From Mucilaginibacter sp. L196 (GTDB lineage Bacteria > Bacteroidota > Bacteroidia > Sphingobacteriales > Sphingobacteriaceae), in the NCBI RefSeq assembly GCF_009765905.1, contig NZ_LMUO01000009.1:473941-537940 (forward strand): a stretch of 64,000 nt of DNA, written 5' to 3'. The notes below the pieces were generated by a model. It saw nothing but the letters and a program-made list of their open reading frames with translations, was not told the origin of the DNA and did not search any database. The position numbers and the translations under genes are program-made. Below, piece after piece: positions 26,800 through 36,525 of this stretch (positions within the stretch are counted from its first letter, which is position 1; every line of letters starts with the position of its first letter).

Positions 26800-27762
26800 A
26801 TGATCCGTTGGGGGATAATAGGTTGCGGCCGTATTGCACACCGGTTTATGCAGGGTTTAAACGCATTGCCTGATTGTGTGCTGGTAGCCTCGTGGTCGAG
26901 GCGGCCGGAAACTGTGATCGCTTTTGTTGAGCAATATGGTGGCATAGCTTGTAAAAGTGTTGAGGAATTGCTTGCTGGCGATATTGATGCCGTTTATATA
27001 GCTACTTTGCCTGATAGCCACGCCGAATACAGTATTGCCGCATTAAATGCCGGTAAGCATGTGTTATGCGAGAAGCCCGCTGCTATCAACCTGCATATTT
27101 TGGAAACTATACTTAAAGTAGCCAAAGCAAAGAAACTATTATTTATGGAAGGCATGAAACCGCCATTCTTTCCTTTATATAGACGCTTAAAAGAATATCT
27201 TCTTACTGATTCTATCGGCAATGTGGGTTATGTGCGGGCAGGATCATCAGTTGCGGACATCAGTCCGGATCATCCTAATTTTAGTTATGAGTTGGTAGGT
27301 GGCGCAACTATGGGCATCGGCATATACGAAGCATATCTGGCGGTTGAGTGGCTTGGCGACACTAAAAAAGTACAGGCAATGGGGCGGTTTGGCTATAATA
27401 AGATCGATATGTTCTCCATCTTTCAAACTGAGCATGAACAAGGTTACGGACAGTTTTATTGCGGATTTGATTTACATGGTAAAGGGGATGCGTTGATTTG
27501 TGGTACATTGGGCCATATCACCATACACAAAAACTGGTGGAACCCGGCCCGCGCTACCATCAATTATTTAGATGGGCGAATTGTTGAGCTTGATGAGCCA
27601 TTTACAGCAGGCGGACTTAACTATGAAACCGAACATTTTTGTGAATTGATAAAAGCAGGTTTAATAGAAAGCCCAATTATTACACATCAAATTTCAAGGC
27701 AAATGATAGCCATGTTGGATGATGTAAGAGAAACCATCGGCCTAAAATTTAAAGGAGAATAA
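26800..27762 (+). CDS. Gfo/Idh/MocA-family oxidoreductase
   Basis: The 320-residue protein has an N-terminal NAD(P) Rossmann fold with IIGCGRIAHRF (6-16) and the family EKP motif at 91-93 (VLCEKPAAIN). The C-terminal domain has the open-sheet pattern of trans-dihydrodiol dehydrogenase-like members (GVGGATMGIGIYEAY-type segment near residue 166). Such enzymes oxidise or reduce sugars, inositols or diols with a nicotinamide cofactor; the exact substrate is unknown. It stands between the RND operon terminator and xth, 44 bp ahead of xth, and may be co-transcribed with it. Confidence 0.9.
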   Translation: MIRWGIIGCGRIAHRFMQGLNALPDCVLVASWSRRPETVIAFVEQYGGIACKSVEELLAGDIDAVYIATLPDSHAEYSIAALNAGKHVLCEKPAAINLHILETILKVAKAKKLLFMEGMKPPFFPLYRRLKEYLLTDSIGNVGYVRAGSSVADISPDHPNFSYELVGGATMGIGIYEAYLAVEWLGDTKKVQAMGRFGYNKIDMFSIFQTEHEQGYGQFYCGFDLHGKGDALICGTLGHITIHKNWWNPARATINYLDGRIVELDEPFTAGGLNYETEHFCELIKAGLIESPIITHQISRQMIAMLDDVRETIGLKFKGE

Positions 27763-27806
27763 CATATATTGTAATAACGATTTATCCATAAAAGCATTTA
27801 ATATAT

Positions 27807-28583
27807 ATGAAAATAGCTACCTACAATGTAAACAGCATTAATGCCCGGCTGCCGGTATTGCTGCGCTGGTTGGAAGAAACCCAGCCCGACGTGGCGTGCC
27901 TACAAGAACTTAAAGCACCGCAGGAAAAATTCCCCGAACAGGCTATTAAGGATGCTGGCTATAATGCTATATGGCATGGACAAAAAAGCTGGAATGGCGT
28001 GGCTATATTGGCCCGCAATGCAGAGATTGAGGAAGTAAGGCATGTTCTGCCCGGCGACCCTGAGGATGAGCATAGCCGTTATATTGAGGCGGTGATTAAT
28101 GGTATTACTGTTGCCTGCCTGTATCTGCCAAATGGCAATCCCGCACCGGGCCCAAAGTTTGATTATAAAATGCGTTGGCTTGAACGATTGAAATTGCATG
28201 CTATTGATCTGCTCGCATCAGGAAAGCCCGTTGTAATTACCGGGGATTATAATGTAATACCAACCGATCTGGATGTTTACAAACCGGAGCGTTGGCTTGA
28301 GGATGCACTATTCCGCCCGGAAACACGTGAGGCATTTCACTCCTTAGTTGGGCAGGGATGGACGGATGCTATCCGAAAACTTTACCCCGATCAGAAAATA
28401 TATACTTTTTATGATTACTTCCGCAATGCCTATGGCCGAGATGCAGGTTTACGAATAGATCATTTTTTGCTAAGCCCACAATTGGACAAGCGATTAATGG
28501 CAGGTGGTGTAGATAAAAATGTTAGAGGTTGGGAAAAAACCAGCGACCATGCGCCGGTATGGATAGAATTGACGGAAGTATGA
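27807..28583 (+). CDS. xth: Exodeoxyribonuclease III
   Basis: The 258-residue protein is a full-length XthA-type AP endonuclease. It starts with MKIATYNVNSINARLP, has the metal-binding Glu34 in CLQELKAP, the GDYNVIP motif with Asp147 and Asn149, RIDHFLLS, and the catalytic SDHAPVW with His248 near the C-terminus. It acts on abasic sites and 3' blocked ends in base-excision repair. The hairpin just beyond its stop codon has its T-run on the minus strand, so it serves a convergent transcript rather than xth. Confidence 0.95.
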   Translation: MKIATYNVNSINARLPVLLRWLEETQPDVACLQELKAPQEKFPEQAIKDAGYNAIWHGQKSWNGVAILARNAEIEEVRHVLPGDPEDEHSRYIEAVINGITVACLYLPNGNPAPGPKFDYKMRWLERLKLHAIDLLASGKPVVITGDYNVIPTDLDVYKPERWLEDALFRPETREAFHSLVGQGWTDAIRKLYPDQKIYTFYDYFRNAYGRDAGLRIDHFLLSPQLDKRLMAGGVDKNVRGWEKTSDHAPVWIELTEV

Positions 28584-28587
28584 AATC

Positions 28588-28632
28588 CTTTAAAAAAAAC
28601 AAGACCCCCTCACACTCGCTGTTTGGGGGCCT
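28588..28632 (-). terminator. Rho-independent terminator on the minus strand
   Basis: Read on the minus strand, GGCCCCC pairs with GGGGGTC (7 bp with one G-U), with an inner ACA/TGT pairing in the loop, and is followed by TCTTGTTTTTTTT. No protein-coding gene precedes it on that strand, which is why a small RNA is proposed. Confidence 0.82.
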
Positions 28633-28681
28633 AAACCTAAACCTTATCACAATAAGCAGATAAGAACATCTGCTGTATGAA
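28590..28681 (-). ncRNA. Candidate small non-coding RNA
   Basis: The minus strand has a perfect -7 box TAGATTTG (28686-28693), then a predicted start near 28681. A 7-bp hairpin follows (AGCAGAT / ATCTGCT at 28655-28674), then a single-stranded GGTTTAGGTTTAGG-like tract, and a strong terminator (28588-28632). The transcript would be about 90 nt with no reading frame worth noting. No -33 TTTG is obvious. It converges on the 3' end of xth. The class is unknown to me. Confidence 0.55.
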
Positions 28682-28693
28682 GCGACAAATCTA

Positions 28694-29410
28694 CGTGATA
28701 TTTTTGAAAAATGAAATTAGAAAATCATTAGATTTGTCATTTTGGTGTTTGTAATTAATTGTAAAAGAGAATGTTGTATTTTACCTATAAAGAAAATCTG
28801 CAAATTTTTACAATAATTTTTTCGCCCAGCTTGGATAATCAGCCTATATTTAAAAAAAATCGTAGTTTAATTTTCGTTTCTTTCTTTTAAATATTAAAAT
28901 ATACCATTTTGATAAGATTTTGTGGTGAAAAAGCATTTAAAATATCCATTTAGGTGCTTTTTGAGGCCTGGATAGGATAGAAATCCAATAAAAACAGACC
29001 AATTTTGGCCGGTTTTTGTGATTTTTAGCGCATTTATGACCGACTAATTTGGTATGCTTTTATTTATGAATGTCCTTTTCCGATTGGCTAATCTGGCATA
29101 AATTTGCAACTCTTTTGCATTATTATCTTTATTACTTTTAGTATATTTAAACAACAGAAGCTGCATTCTAATGGACTTGGTCGATGTCCTGATTAAAGGA
29201 AATGCTTTATTTTATGGGGTAATTTAATTGATTTTTCATTACATTCACATAATATATCTTTTTTAAAAATCTTTTTGGAGTAAAATTTCGATATATACCT
29301 ACCTGTTTGAAATATGCTTAGCAGCAATATAAAAACAGGATAGTAGTATTTACTGCTATTAACCTTATTATCATGAAAACTATATTTGTGAGTTTTCGTA
29401 AAAGCATATA
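28694..29410. other. Long gene-free AT-rich region upstream of a histidine kinase
   Basis: About 700 bases carry no credible gene on either strand. A -7 box TATATTTG (29381-29388) lies 22 nt before the GTG start of the kinase gene. A weak hairpin with AAAAC/GTTTT ends lies near 28990-29018. A 12-codon frame (ATG at 29373) ends by overlapping the kinase start codon by one base; it could be a leader peptide but the -7 box lies inside it. I see nothing else. Confidence 0.5.
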
Positions 29411-31150
29411 GTGATTAACCACGAAACAACTAATAACGAATCATTTAAGTTTAAAGGTATTGCCAGAAGGACAAGCCAGTTAAGCCTTATTGTGTTGATG
29501 CTAAGCCTTGGCATATCAGTATATTATTTTGCATTGGGGCTAAAAGTATCGGCCTTAATGGTTGGCTGCTTTAGCTTTTGCGTGCTCATAATTCTTTTAT
29601 TGCAGTTATATCGCGTAATGGAAAACGTTCAGCCACTATTGCTGGCATCCATATGTGTCCTACTTGTTATTAGTTCATTTGTTGAGGGTTCGGTAACTGG
29701 GCAGTACTTCTATTTTTTTCCAGTAATTGTGGTTATACCGATAGTGGTGAATTACAAAGAATCTTCTTTTATTGAACTAGGGGCCTACTTTTTAATGGGA
29801 ATAGTGACGTTTTTTGTCAACTTTTATGTGGGCCATAATATACCTCCTGTCGAAAATATACCAGCGGATGTTGCTAACCGAATGATGTTTACCAATGCAA
29901 GCTGTGCTATTTTGTTAACGCTATATTTTGCCCTGGCTTATATTTATTATGAAAGGAAATACATCAGGGCATTAGTTGAAGAAAAAAACCGCGCTATTGC
30001 TGAGCGTACTAAGTTCCTTTCAACAATGGGGCATGAGTTAAGGACACCATTAAACGGCATTATAGGAGCATTGAATATTTTCACCGATGAGCAGCCTCAA
30101 TTTGCAACAAACGAGTATTTTCAGATACTTAAATACTGCTCAAACCATATGCAGCAGTTGGTTAATGATATACTTGATTTTAATAAGATAGAAGCAGGTA
30201 AATTAAATATCCATTTAGTCGAAGTGAATTTAAAAGAGTTGTTATCAAACTCTACGCTGCCTTTTTATAATAATATCGAAGAAAAGAATTTACAATTAAA
30301 GGTTGAGCTCGACCCGCAGCTTGATGCCATTGTTTTGGCTGATGATGTAAGGATAATCCAGATTATTAATAATCTGCTTTCAAACGCGTTAAAGTTTACC
30401 GAGGAAGGATATATCCGCTTAAATGTTACCTGCGAAAATGTTACCGCAACGTCAGTTAAAGCCAATTTTATTGTAGAGGATACCGGCATGGGTATTGACA
30501 AAGAAGATCAGGGACGCATATTTGCCGGATTTGAACAGGTATATAGCGAAAGCACCCGTAAACATACCGGTACCGGTTTAGGATTAAATATTTGTTTAAG
30601 GTTATTAAACCTGATGGATAGTACATTGACATTAACCAGCGAAAAAGGAAAGGGGACTACTTTTGCATTTTCACTAACCTTTAACAAGGCTGAAAAACGT
30701 ACCCATAAAGTTGAACGCAGTTATAATGAAAACGAAGGTTTAGTAGGTTTAAATATATTGATTGTTGAGGATAACCAAATCAACATGACCATTGCGCGTA
30801 AAATGCTCACAGGCTATAAAGCCACCTGTACACCCGCTTATAATGGTAAAGAGGCGTTAGAGATACTCGAGAAAAATAAGAACTTCAACATTATACTGCT
30901 CGACCTTGAAATGCCCATTATGAACGGGTATGAGGTTGTAACAGAAATGAAAAAACTATACCCTCATATTCCGGTAGTGGCATTTACCGCTTCATTAATA
31001 GACGGACAGATGCTGGCCAGGTTAATTGAGGTTGGTTTCGAGGATTGTGTCTCCAAACCATTTCATCCCAAACAACTGTTTTCGCAGGTTAAAAAATATG
31101 CCATACAATCGCCCGGGATTAAAAAGTCTTCGCCAACAATCTTACTGTAA
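29411..31150 (+). CDS. Hybrid sensor histidine kinase with receiver domain
   Basis: The 579-residue protein starts at a GTG and has about six membrane segments between residues 22 and 180. The HisKA domain follows with the phosphorylated His208 in FLSTMGHELRTPLNG. The ATPase domain has the N box IINNLLSNALKFT (318-330), DTGMGID (357-363) and GTGLGLNI. A fused C-terminal receiver (about 447-565) has the acidic pair in ILIVEDN, the phosphoacceptor Asp498 in ILLDLEMPIMNGYEV, a Thr in FTAS and the Lys in CVSKPF. There is no DNA-binding output domain, so it must pass the signal to another protein. The next gene encodes a membrane-anchored AraC-type regulator. Confidence 0.93.
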   Translation: MINHETTNNESFKFKGIARRTSQLSLIVLMLSLGISVYYFALGLKVSALMVGCFSFCVLIILLLQLYRVMENVQPLLLASICVLLVISSFVEGSVTGQYFYFFPVIVVIPIVVNYKESSFIELGAYFLMGIVTFFVNFYVGHNIPPVENIPADVANRMMFTNASCAILLTLYFALAYIYYERKYIRALVEEKNRAIAERTKFLSTMGHELRTPLNGIIGALNIFTDEQPQFATNEYFQILKYCSNHMQQLVNDILDFNKIEAGKLNIHLVEVNLKELLSNSTLPFYNNIEEKNLQLKVELDPQLDAIVLADDVRIIQIINNLLSNALKFTEEGYIRLNVTCENVTATSVKANFIVEDTGMGIDKEDQGRIFAGFEQVYSESTRKHTGTGLGLNICLRLLNLMDSTLTLTSEKGKGTTFAFSLTFNKAEKRTHKVERSYNENEGLVGLNILIVEDNQINMTIARKMLTGYKATCTPAYNGKEALEILEKNKNFNIILLDLEMPIMNGYEVVTEMKKLYPHIPVVAFTASLIDGQMLARLIEVGFEDCVSKPFHPKQLFSQVKKYAIQSPGIKKSSPTILL

Positions 31151-31252
31151 ACAGTATTATATTTCTAGTACAGTTTTTCCTTGTTTTTAATTATTAAATT
31201 AGGGCAGCCATATACGTTATCTAATCAATTCAGCTATAATCAAATTTCATAC

Positions 31253-32428
31253 ATGAAGATTTCATTAGGCCTCGCCGACTTTTTTATACTTGCCCTGGTG
31301 TTACAGGGATTGGTATTGGCGGCCTTGTTATTATATACATCAAAAAAGATAAGCAGTAACCGATGGATCGCCTACTTTATTTTGGTTGTAGCAGAAACTA
31401 CATTGTTTATGGAGTTTCAATACTCCGGGTTATCGCAAAAACATTCGGAGCTAATTCCATTAATGTTGGTTTTAAGACTAGCTATAGGGCCGCTGCTTTA
31501 TTTTTATACACGTAGCCTTACCTACGGCGATAGGAAATTAGGTTTTAAGGATTACATCCAATTTTTGCCGGTGTTGCTGGATATGCAACCACAGATAATT
31601 TACTTGCTATATATTACAGGCATTCTTTCAATCCCGGCGGTAACTGATTTTTATTTCCTTCCGCAAACGCAAAACTTTTTATTTAACCATACTATATTTG
31701 ATAACCTGCCAACTTTTTTATCATTGGTCATTTATTCTACATTAAGTTATCGCATGGTTAACAAGGCAATTGCTGGTGGCGGCTTATCAAAATACAAACT
31801 TGCCGATTTAAAATGGGTGAAAAACCTATTATATGGCTTTTTTGCCCTGGTAGTAATCTATACATTTAATACTGTTTTAATAGCCACAATAGGCTGGAAT
31901 GGTTATATAGCGTATTTCTTGTACATACCAGTAACGCTGTTTATTTATTGGGTCGGCATGTCAACCTATTTTAGGCAGACCAAAATGTACGGCGACGATG
32001 TTTTGCAATATAATGCCATCCCGGCAAAAGTTTATTATTCAGATAATGAGGCGGTAAAATACCATCAGTTACTGGTTGCGCTGATGGAAAAAGACAGACT
32101 TTATTTAGATCCGCAACTAAAGCTGGACGTACTGGTTGCCAAATTGAATATACCTGAAAAATTAATATCCAATTTGTTAAATCAGCATATCGGCAAAAAC
32201 TTTAATGATTTTGTGAATGAGTATCGCATAGCAGAAGCTAAAATCAAACTAATGGACCCAGCCTTCAATAAATTTACCATAGCCGCTATTGCCTACGAAT
32301 GTGGTTTTAACTCGCTGGCTACATTTCAACGCTGTTTTAAACAGTTTACAGGTACTACACCCAGTAAATACCAAAATGGATTTTCTTCAGTCGACTTGCA
32401 GGTAAATACTACTCAAATCCCGATTTGA
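31253..32428 (+). CDS. AraC-family regulator with N-terminal membrane domain
   Basis: I take the ATG at 31253 as start (391 residues), since the 24 codons upstream in frame show no conserved features. Residues 1-240 hold about seven to eight membrane helices. The C-terminal 100 residues are an AraC-type double helix-turn-helix: LKLDVLVAKLNIPEKLISNLLN for the first motif and FTIAAIAYECGFNSLATFQR plus CFKQFTGTTPSKYQ for the second. Such membrane-bound AraC proteins are common in Bacteroidota and probably sense a signal at the membrane. It lies 102 bp after the hybrid kinase gene and 83 bp before the acylase gene, whose expression it may control. Confidence 0.88.
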   Translation: MKISLGLADFFILALVLQGLVLAALLLYTSKKISSNRWIAYFILVVAETTLFMEFQYSGLSQKHSELIPLMLVLRLAIGPLLYFYTRSLTYGDRKLGFKDYIQFLPVLLDMQPQIIYLLYITGILSIPAVTDFYFLPQTQNFLFNHTIFDNLPTFLSLVIYSTLSYRMVNKAIAGGGLSKYKLADLKWVKNLLYGFFALVVIYTFNTVLIATIGWNGYIAYFLYIPVTLFIYWVGMSTYFRQTKMYGDDVLQYNAIPAKVYYSDNEAVKYHQLLVALMEKDRLYLDPQLKLDVLVAKLNIPEKLISNLLNQHIGKNFNDFVNEYRIAEAKIKLMDPAFNKFTIAAIAYECGFNSLATFQRCFKQFTGTTPSKYQNGFSSVDLQVNTTQIPI

Positions 32429-32511
32429 GTAGGCAAGTAGTATTGTAAAAGGCTCTTTTGTACAAAAAAACCAGTGCCAATTATTTGTACAAATCATTAA
32501 ACTAAACCCGA

Positions 32512-34587
32512 ATGAAACGCCTTTTATCACTGCTTTTACTTTTTGCCGTATTTTACTGTCAGGAGGCTCATGCGCAATCAGCCAAAATTGATTGGGATGA
32601 ATGGGGCGTACCCCACATAATGGCCAATAATGAAAAAGACCTGTTCTTTGCCCAGGGCTGGGCCGAGATGCAGGCGCATGCTAATTTAGTACTTCAACTA
32701 TATGGCGCGGCGCGAGGCAAGGCCGCCGCTTATTGGGGCGATAAATATGAACAGTCGGATATGCTGGTGCATAGCATGAACTTTTCGCACATCGCGCATT
32801 TACAAAGTAAAACTCAAAATCAAGAACTAAGACAAATTATAAGCTCATTTATAGCAGGTATGAATGCTTACGCCAAAGCCCATCCCGAAGCTATCGACAG
32901 CGATAAAAAAATAGTTTTGCCCATTACGCCCAATGATGTAAACCTGCAATGTCTGTTTGTATTTGTACTACGCTTTACGGGTGGTAAAGAATTTGGCATT
33001 ATTCCTGATTGGCAGGATATGGGATCAAATGCCTATGCTATCGGTGCTAAAAGATCAGCATCACACAACGCGATGCTTGTTGCCAACCCGCATTTGCCCT
33101 GGGGCGGTGAATTTACTTTTTTTGAATCAGAGCTTACTTTAAATGGCAATGCGGTTTACGGTGCGGATTTGGTGGGTTTCCCGGGAGTAGCTATTGGTTT
33201 TAATCAACATCTCGGCTGGACACATACTGACAATACTTTAGATAATGCCGATAGCTTTGAATTAACCCTAAAGGATGGTGGTTATTTGATGGATGGCCAA
33301 AAGCATGAGTTTACTACCCGAAACGACACGGTATGGGTAAAGCAAGCCGATGGAAAGATTTTAGCTAAACCAGTTAAATTTTATAATTCTGCATTTGGTA
33401 ATGTGATGAAAATGGGCAAAAGCAAAGCGCTGGCATTAAAAGTAGCCGGTACAGACAGCCCTAACGCTTTGCTCGAATGGTGGAAAATGGCTACCAGCCG
33501 GAATTTTAATGAGTTTGAATCAGCATTAAAAATGCAGCAACTCCCGTTTTGGAATGTTTTATATGCTGATGATGCCCATAATATATTTTATTTATTTAAC
33601 GGCCTCGTGCCCAAAAGGCCACATGGTCCTTACGAATACTGGGACACTATTATCGATGGCGACTCATCCAAAAAAATATGGAGCAGCTATTTAAAATATG
33701 ATGAATTACCAAAGTTAAAAAATCCGGCTTCGGGTTGGCTGCAAAATGCTAATGACCCGCCTTGGACAGTGACTTTGCCAAGGGAGTTGAATCAAAAAGA
33801 TTATCCAGACTATATAGCACCGGATAGAATGGAATTACGCCCGCAACGTGCTGCGAATATGATTTTGGCTGATAGCTCAATTACTTTTGAACACCTTATT
33901 GACTATAAACTATCAACCCACGTTGAACTTGCTGACCGGGTATTAGGTGATTTGCTTGGCGGAATTGATAGAACATCATCGCCCATATTGCAGGAGGCAA
34001 AACAGGTGCTAAGTAAATGGGATCGGAATGCTGAGAACGACAGCAAAGGAATGGTACTGTTTTATGCCTGGGCAATGGCGTTCCATCCTTTTAATGACTA
34101 TAATTACAGGGTTATGTGGAATCACGATCAACCTAATACAACCCCTATGGGTTTACGGGACGTGAAATGTTGTGAGGGATTGCTTGAACATGCAGCCTTG
34201 CAGGTTAAAAGTGTTTATGGCGATCTTGCCGTTCCGTGGGGAACATTCAGTAGATTAAACAGAAATGGTATTGATTTGCCCGCGAACGGGACTGAGAGTG
34301 CGCTCGGCGTATTCAGGGTAGCTAATCCACAGGTTTTAGGAAAAACGGCTAATGTTGTTTCGGGGGATTCGTGGGTAACTATAGTCGAGTTCGGTAAGCG
34401 GGTTAAAGCTAAAGTGTTATTAGGCTATGGTAATTCATCGCAGGCAAATTCGCCGCATAATGGCGATCAGCTAAAACTATTTTCGGAGAAAAAACTCCGT
34501 GATGCCTGGTTTTATCCCGAACAACTCAAGGGGCACATAGCTTATACCGAAATTAAACAGGGGCAAACCTTTATCAGTAGTAAATAA
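32512..34587 (+). CDS. Penicillin acylase family hydrolase (Ntn hydrolase)
   Basis: The 691-residue precursor has a signal peptide ending near AHAQS (about residue 22). The alpha part (about 24-150) opens with IDWDEWGVPHIMANNEKDLFFAQGWAEMQ-type sequence seen in this family. Autocleavage would expose Ser172 in DMGSNAYAIGAKRS as the N-terminal nucleophile. Further beta-chain motifs include NPHLPW and GWTHTDNTLDNADSFEL. The family includes penicillin G acylases, cephalosporin acylases and acyl-homoserine-lactone acylases, so side-chain preference is open. The protein is periplasmic. A small secreted protein gene follows 24 bp downstream. Confidence 0.92.
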   Translation: MKRLLSLLLLFAVFYCQEAHAQSAKIDWDEWGVPHIMANNEKDLFFAQGWAEMQAHANLVLQLYGAARGKAAAYWGDKYEQSDMLVHSMNFSHIAHLQSKTQNQELRQIISSFIAGMNAYAKAHPEAIDSDKKIVLPITPNDVNLQCLFVFVLRFTGGKEFGIIPDWQDMGSNAYAIGAKRSASHNAMLVANPHLPWGGEFTFFESELTLNGNAVYGADLVGFPGVAIGFNQHLGWTHTDNTLDNADSFELTLKDGGYLMDGQKHEFTTRNDTVWVKQADGKILAKPVKFYNSAFGNVMKMGKSKALALKVAGTDSPNALLEWWKMATSRNFNEFESALKMQQLPFWNVLYADDAHNIFYLFNGLVPKRPHGPYEYWDTIIDGDSSKKIWSSYLKYDELPKLKNPASGWLQNANDPPWTVTLPRELNQKDYPDYIAPDRMELRPQRAANMILADSSITFEHLIDYKLSTHVELADRVLGDLLGGIDRTSSPILQEAKQVLSKWDRNAENDSKGMVLFYAWAMAFHPFNDYNYRVMWNHDQPNTTPMGLRDVKCCEGLLEHAALQVKSVYGDLAVPWGTFSRLNRNGIDLPANGTESALGVFRVANPQVLGKTANVVSGDSWVTIVEFGKRVKAKVLLGYGNSSQANSPHNGDQLKLFSEKKLRDAWFYPEQLKGHIAYTEIKQGQTFISSK

Positions 34588-34611
34588 CAAACTCAATTAA
34601 TATCAATAAAT

Positions 34612-34971
34612 ATGAAAAGATACTTAATCGCATTTACCCTGATTGTTTTAACACAATCACTATGCAACGCTGCAAACATAAAATTAGCCAATAACAAATA
34701 TTGTTTAACCCAAAATGATTCATTGGCTAACTACATAGGAAAGTATAAATTTAGCGACCGTGAGGTTTATATTCATATTGACGTTGTTAATGGCGATTTG
34801 GTGGGAACACAGTTATGGGATGGAAACAAAGTACAGTTTAAACGTTTACACGACGATGATTTCATCGTCATTGGCTATGACTGGTCGGTAAAGTTTCTTC
34901 GGGACACGGATAAAAAGGTAACTGGTATATTGGTTAGGGGCACAGACAGACTAATAAAAATTAGCCAGTAA
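34612..34971 (+). CDS. Small secreted protein with a DUF3471-like domain
   Basis: The 119-residue protein has a signal peptide ending near CNAA (about residue 20). The mature part, with LANYIGKYKFSDREVYIHIDV and GDLVGTQLWDGNKVQF followed by a hydrophobic-aromatic ending, resembles the small beta-rich DUF3471-type domain found at the ends of beta-lactamase-related proteins. It follows the acylase by 24 bp and is probably co-transcribed with it. Function is unknown. Confidence 0.7.
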   Translation: MKRYLIAFTLIVLTQSLCNAANIKLANNKYCLTQNDSLANYIGKYKFSDREVYIHIDVVNGDLVGTQLWDGNKVQFKRLHDDDFIVIGYDWSVKFLRDTDKKVTGILVRGTDRLIKISQ

Positions 34972-35069
34972 AGGCCAATCTTTAAGAGCCTGCTGGTGTA
35001 TATACATTAGCAGGCAAACATTTAGCTAGTCTGTGAGTTTAACAAATGATTTATTACAGCTAATATCAT

Positions 35070-36434
35070 TTGAATTTGAACATTTATACCAAAGCAGTAC
35101 AGCACAGGCTGTCTTGTAAAAGATTTCCTTTATTGAAATTTACTTTTTTCGTGCTGTTTGTCAGTATGCAGGGCTTGGCTTATGGCCAGATTCAGGAAAC
35201 AAGGGATTCGATCAAGGCCGACTCGGCACATGCTAAGAGCATCAAAAAAATGCAAATAGCCAACAATATTAATAAACAGTATGATTTTGGCGATCTTACC
35301 CGGAATGTCATTCATCCGCACAAAAAAGCTGATACCCTTAAAAAAAGTTCGGGTATTATAGTAGTGCCTAATGTTGCTGCTAATCCTACCATTGGCGAAC
35401 AGCTTGGCATTAAAGCCGTAGCAGGCCGAAGATTAGGTAATGACCCTAATACCTATTTATCGGTTGCTGCTACATCAGCTTCGATTACCAGTAAAGGGAT
35501 CATTTATTTTTACGTAAATCATAACATATTTACCCCCGGCAATAAATGGAATTTTCAGGGTAACCTTGTCATTGCAAAAACGGTAATACCTGATTATGGC
35601 TTAGGGATAGGCCGTGGTATTACAGGAGGTAGTGCAGCAGATGATATACTTGCCGATCCGGAACACAAAGCTTACTCCGTACACTCCATGTATTACGATA
35701 TTAGAGAAAAAGTATACAAGAATGTGGCGAAAAATTTATTTTTAGGCGCGGGACTTGATTTTGCTATCAGGCGTAATATCACAAATAAGGATACCGTGAA
35801 TAATGCTACGCCATCCAGCGTATATAATAACCAGCATGGGTTCCCTCAAGATCATTATTCATCAAATGGATTTTTATTTGATGCAGAATATATCTCTCGT
35901 GATAACCCTAATCGTGCCTACAAAGGTATTTACGCCGATTTGGGCCTGCGCATTAACCAAACCTGGATAGGCAGTACCAAAAACGAGGTACAATTAAACT
36001 CTGATTTCAGGAAATACTTTAGTCTTTCTGATAGCAACCCTGAAGAAGTGCTGGCTTTTTGGAACTGGGGTTCATATCTTATAAGCGGTAATATTCCTTA
36101 CCTGGAATTGCCCGGCACCGCAAGGGATATAACTTTTAGGAGCGGAAGAGGATATACTACCCAATACTTTAAAGGCACACAGTTTAATGATACCGAATTA
36201 GAATATCGCTTCCCTATTTTAGCGAACAAATTTATAAGCGGCGTTACCTTTGTTAGCGCGCAAACCGGTAACGATGAGCAAGGCACAAAAATTTTCCAGG
36301 TATTTCAACCGGGTTATGGTGCCGGTTTAAGGGTGTTGTTTAACAAAGCAACCAGAACTAACCTGGCTCTTGATTATGCTTTCGGCAGATTTGGCAATAG
36401 AGGCTTCTTCCTGAATTTGAATGAGGCGTTTTAA
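35070..36434 (+). CDS. BamA/TamA-like outer membrane beta-barrel protein
   Basis: The 454-residue frame begins with a TTG; no ATG precedes the signal-peptide-like stretch (about 24-40, ending AYGQ). The mature protein has no POTRA repeats. It begins with a charged region and goes into alternating beta-strands (GIKAVAGRRLGNDPNTYLSVAATSASI, GIIYFYVNHNIFTPGNKWNF), ending with the barrel-closing strand ALDYAFGRFGNRGFFLNLNEAF with a terminal Phe. These are features of Omp85-like surface-antigen barrels. It is probably an outer-membrane protein of unknown client. The start codon is uncertain. Confidence 0.72.
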   Translation: MNLNIYTKAVQHRLSCKRFPLLKFTFFVLFVSMQGLAYGQIQETRDSIKADSAHAKSIKKMQIANNINKQYDFGDLTRNVIHPHKKADTLKKSSGIIVVPNVAANPTIGEQLGIKAVAGRRLGNDPNTYLSVAATSASITSKGIIYFYVNHNIFTPGNKWNFQGNLVIAKTVIPDYGLGIGRGITGGSAADDILADPEHKAYSVHSMYYDIREKVYKNVAKNLFLGAGLDFAIRRNITNKDTVNNATPSSVYNNQHGFPQDHYSSNGFLFDAEYISRDNPNRAYKGIYADLGLRINQTWIGSTKNEVQLNSDFRKYFSLSDSNPEEVLAFWNWGSYLISGNIPYLELPGTARDITFRSGRGYTTQYFKGTQFNDTELEYRFPILANKFISGVTFVSAQTGNDEQGTKIFQVFQPGYGAGLRVLFNKATRTNLALDYAFGRFGNRGFFLNLNEAF

Positions 36435-36461
36435 TTGATCCAATCAATACTGCCTTCAATA

Positions 36462-36493
36462 AGATGCCTTTAATTGAAAGATTAAAGGCATCT
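36462..36493. terminator. Hairpin between two convergent genes
   Basis: AGATGCCTTTAAT (36462-36474) and ATTAAAGGCATCT (36481-36493) form a 13-bp perfect stem with a 6-nt loop. It lies between the barrel gene (+) and the secreted-protein gene (-) and can end both transcripts, although neither side has a long T-run. Confidence 0.7.
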
Positions 36494-36525
36494 ATTACTT
36501 AAGCGGCTTTACTTTGTTATTAAAC

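Noticed and set aside
28603-28632. Terminator of xth
   Set aside because: The stem is there, but the T-run is on the minus strand only; on the plus strand the sequence after it is CTAAACC.
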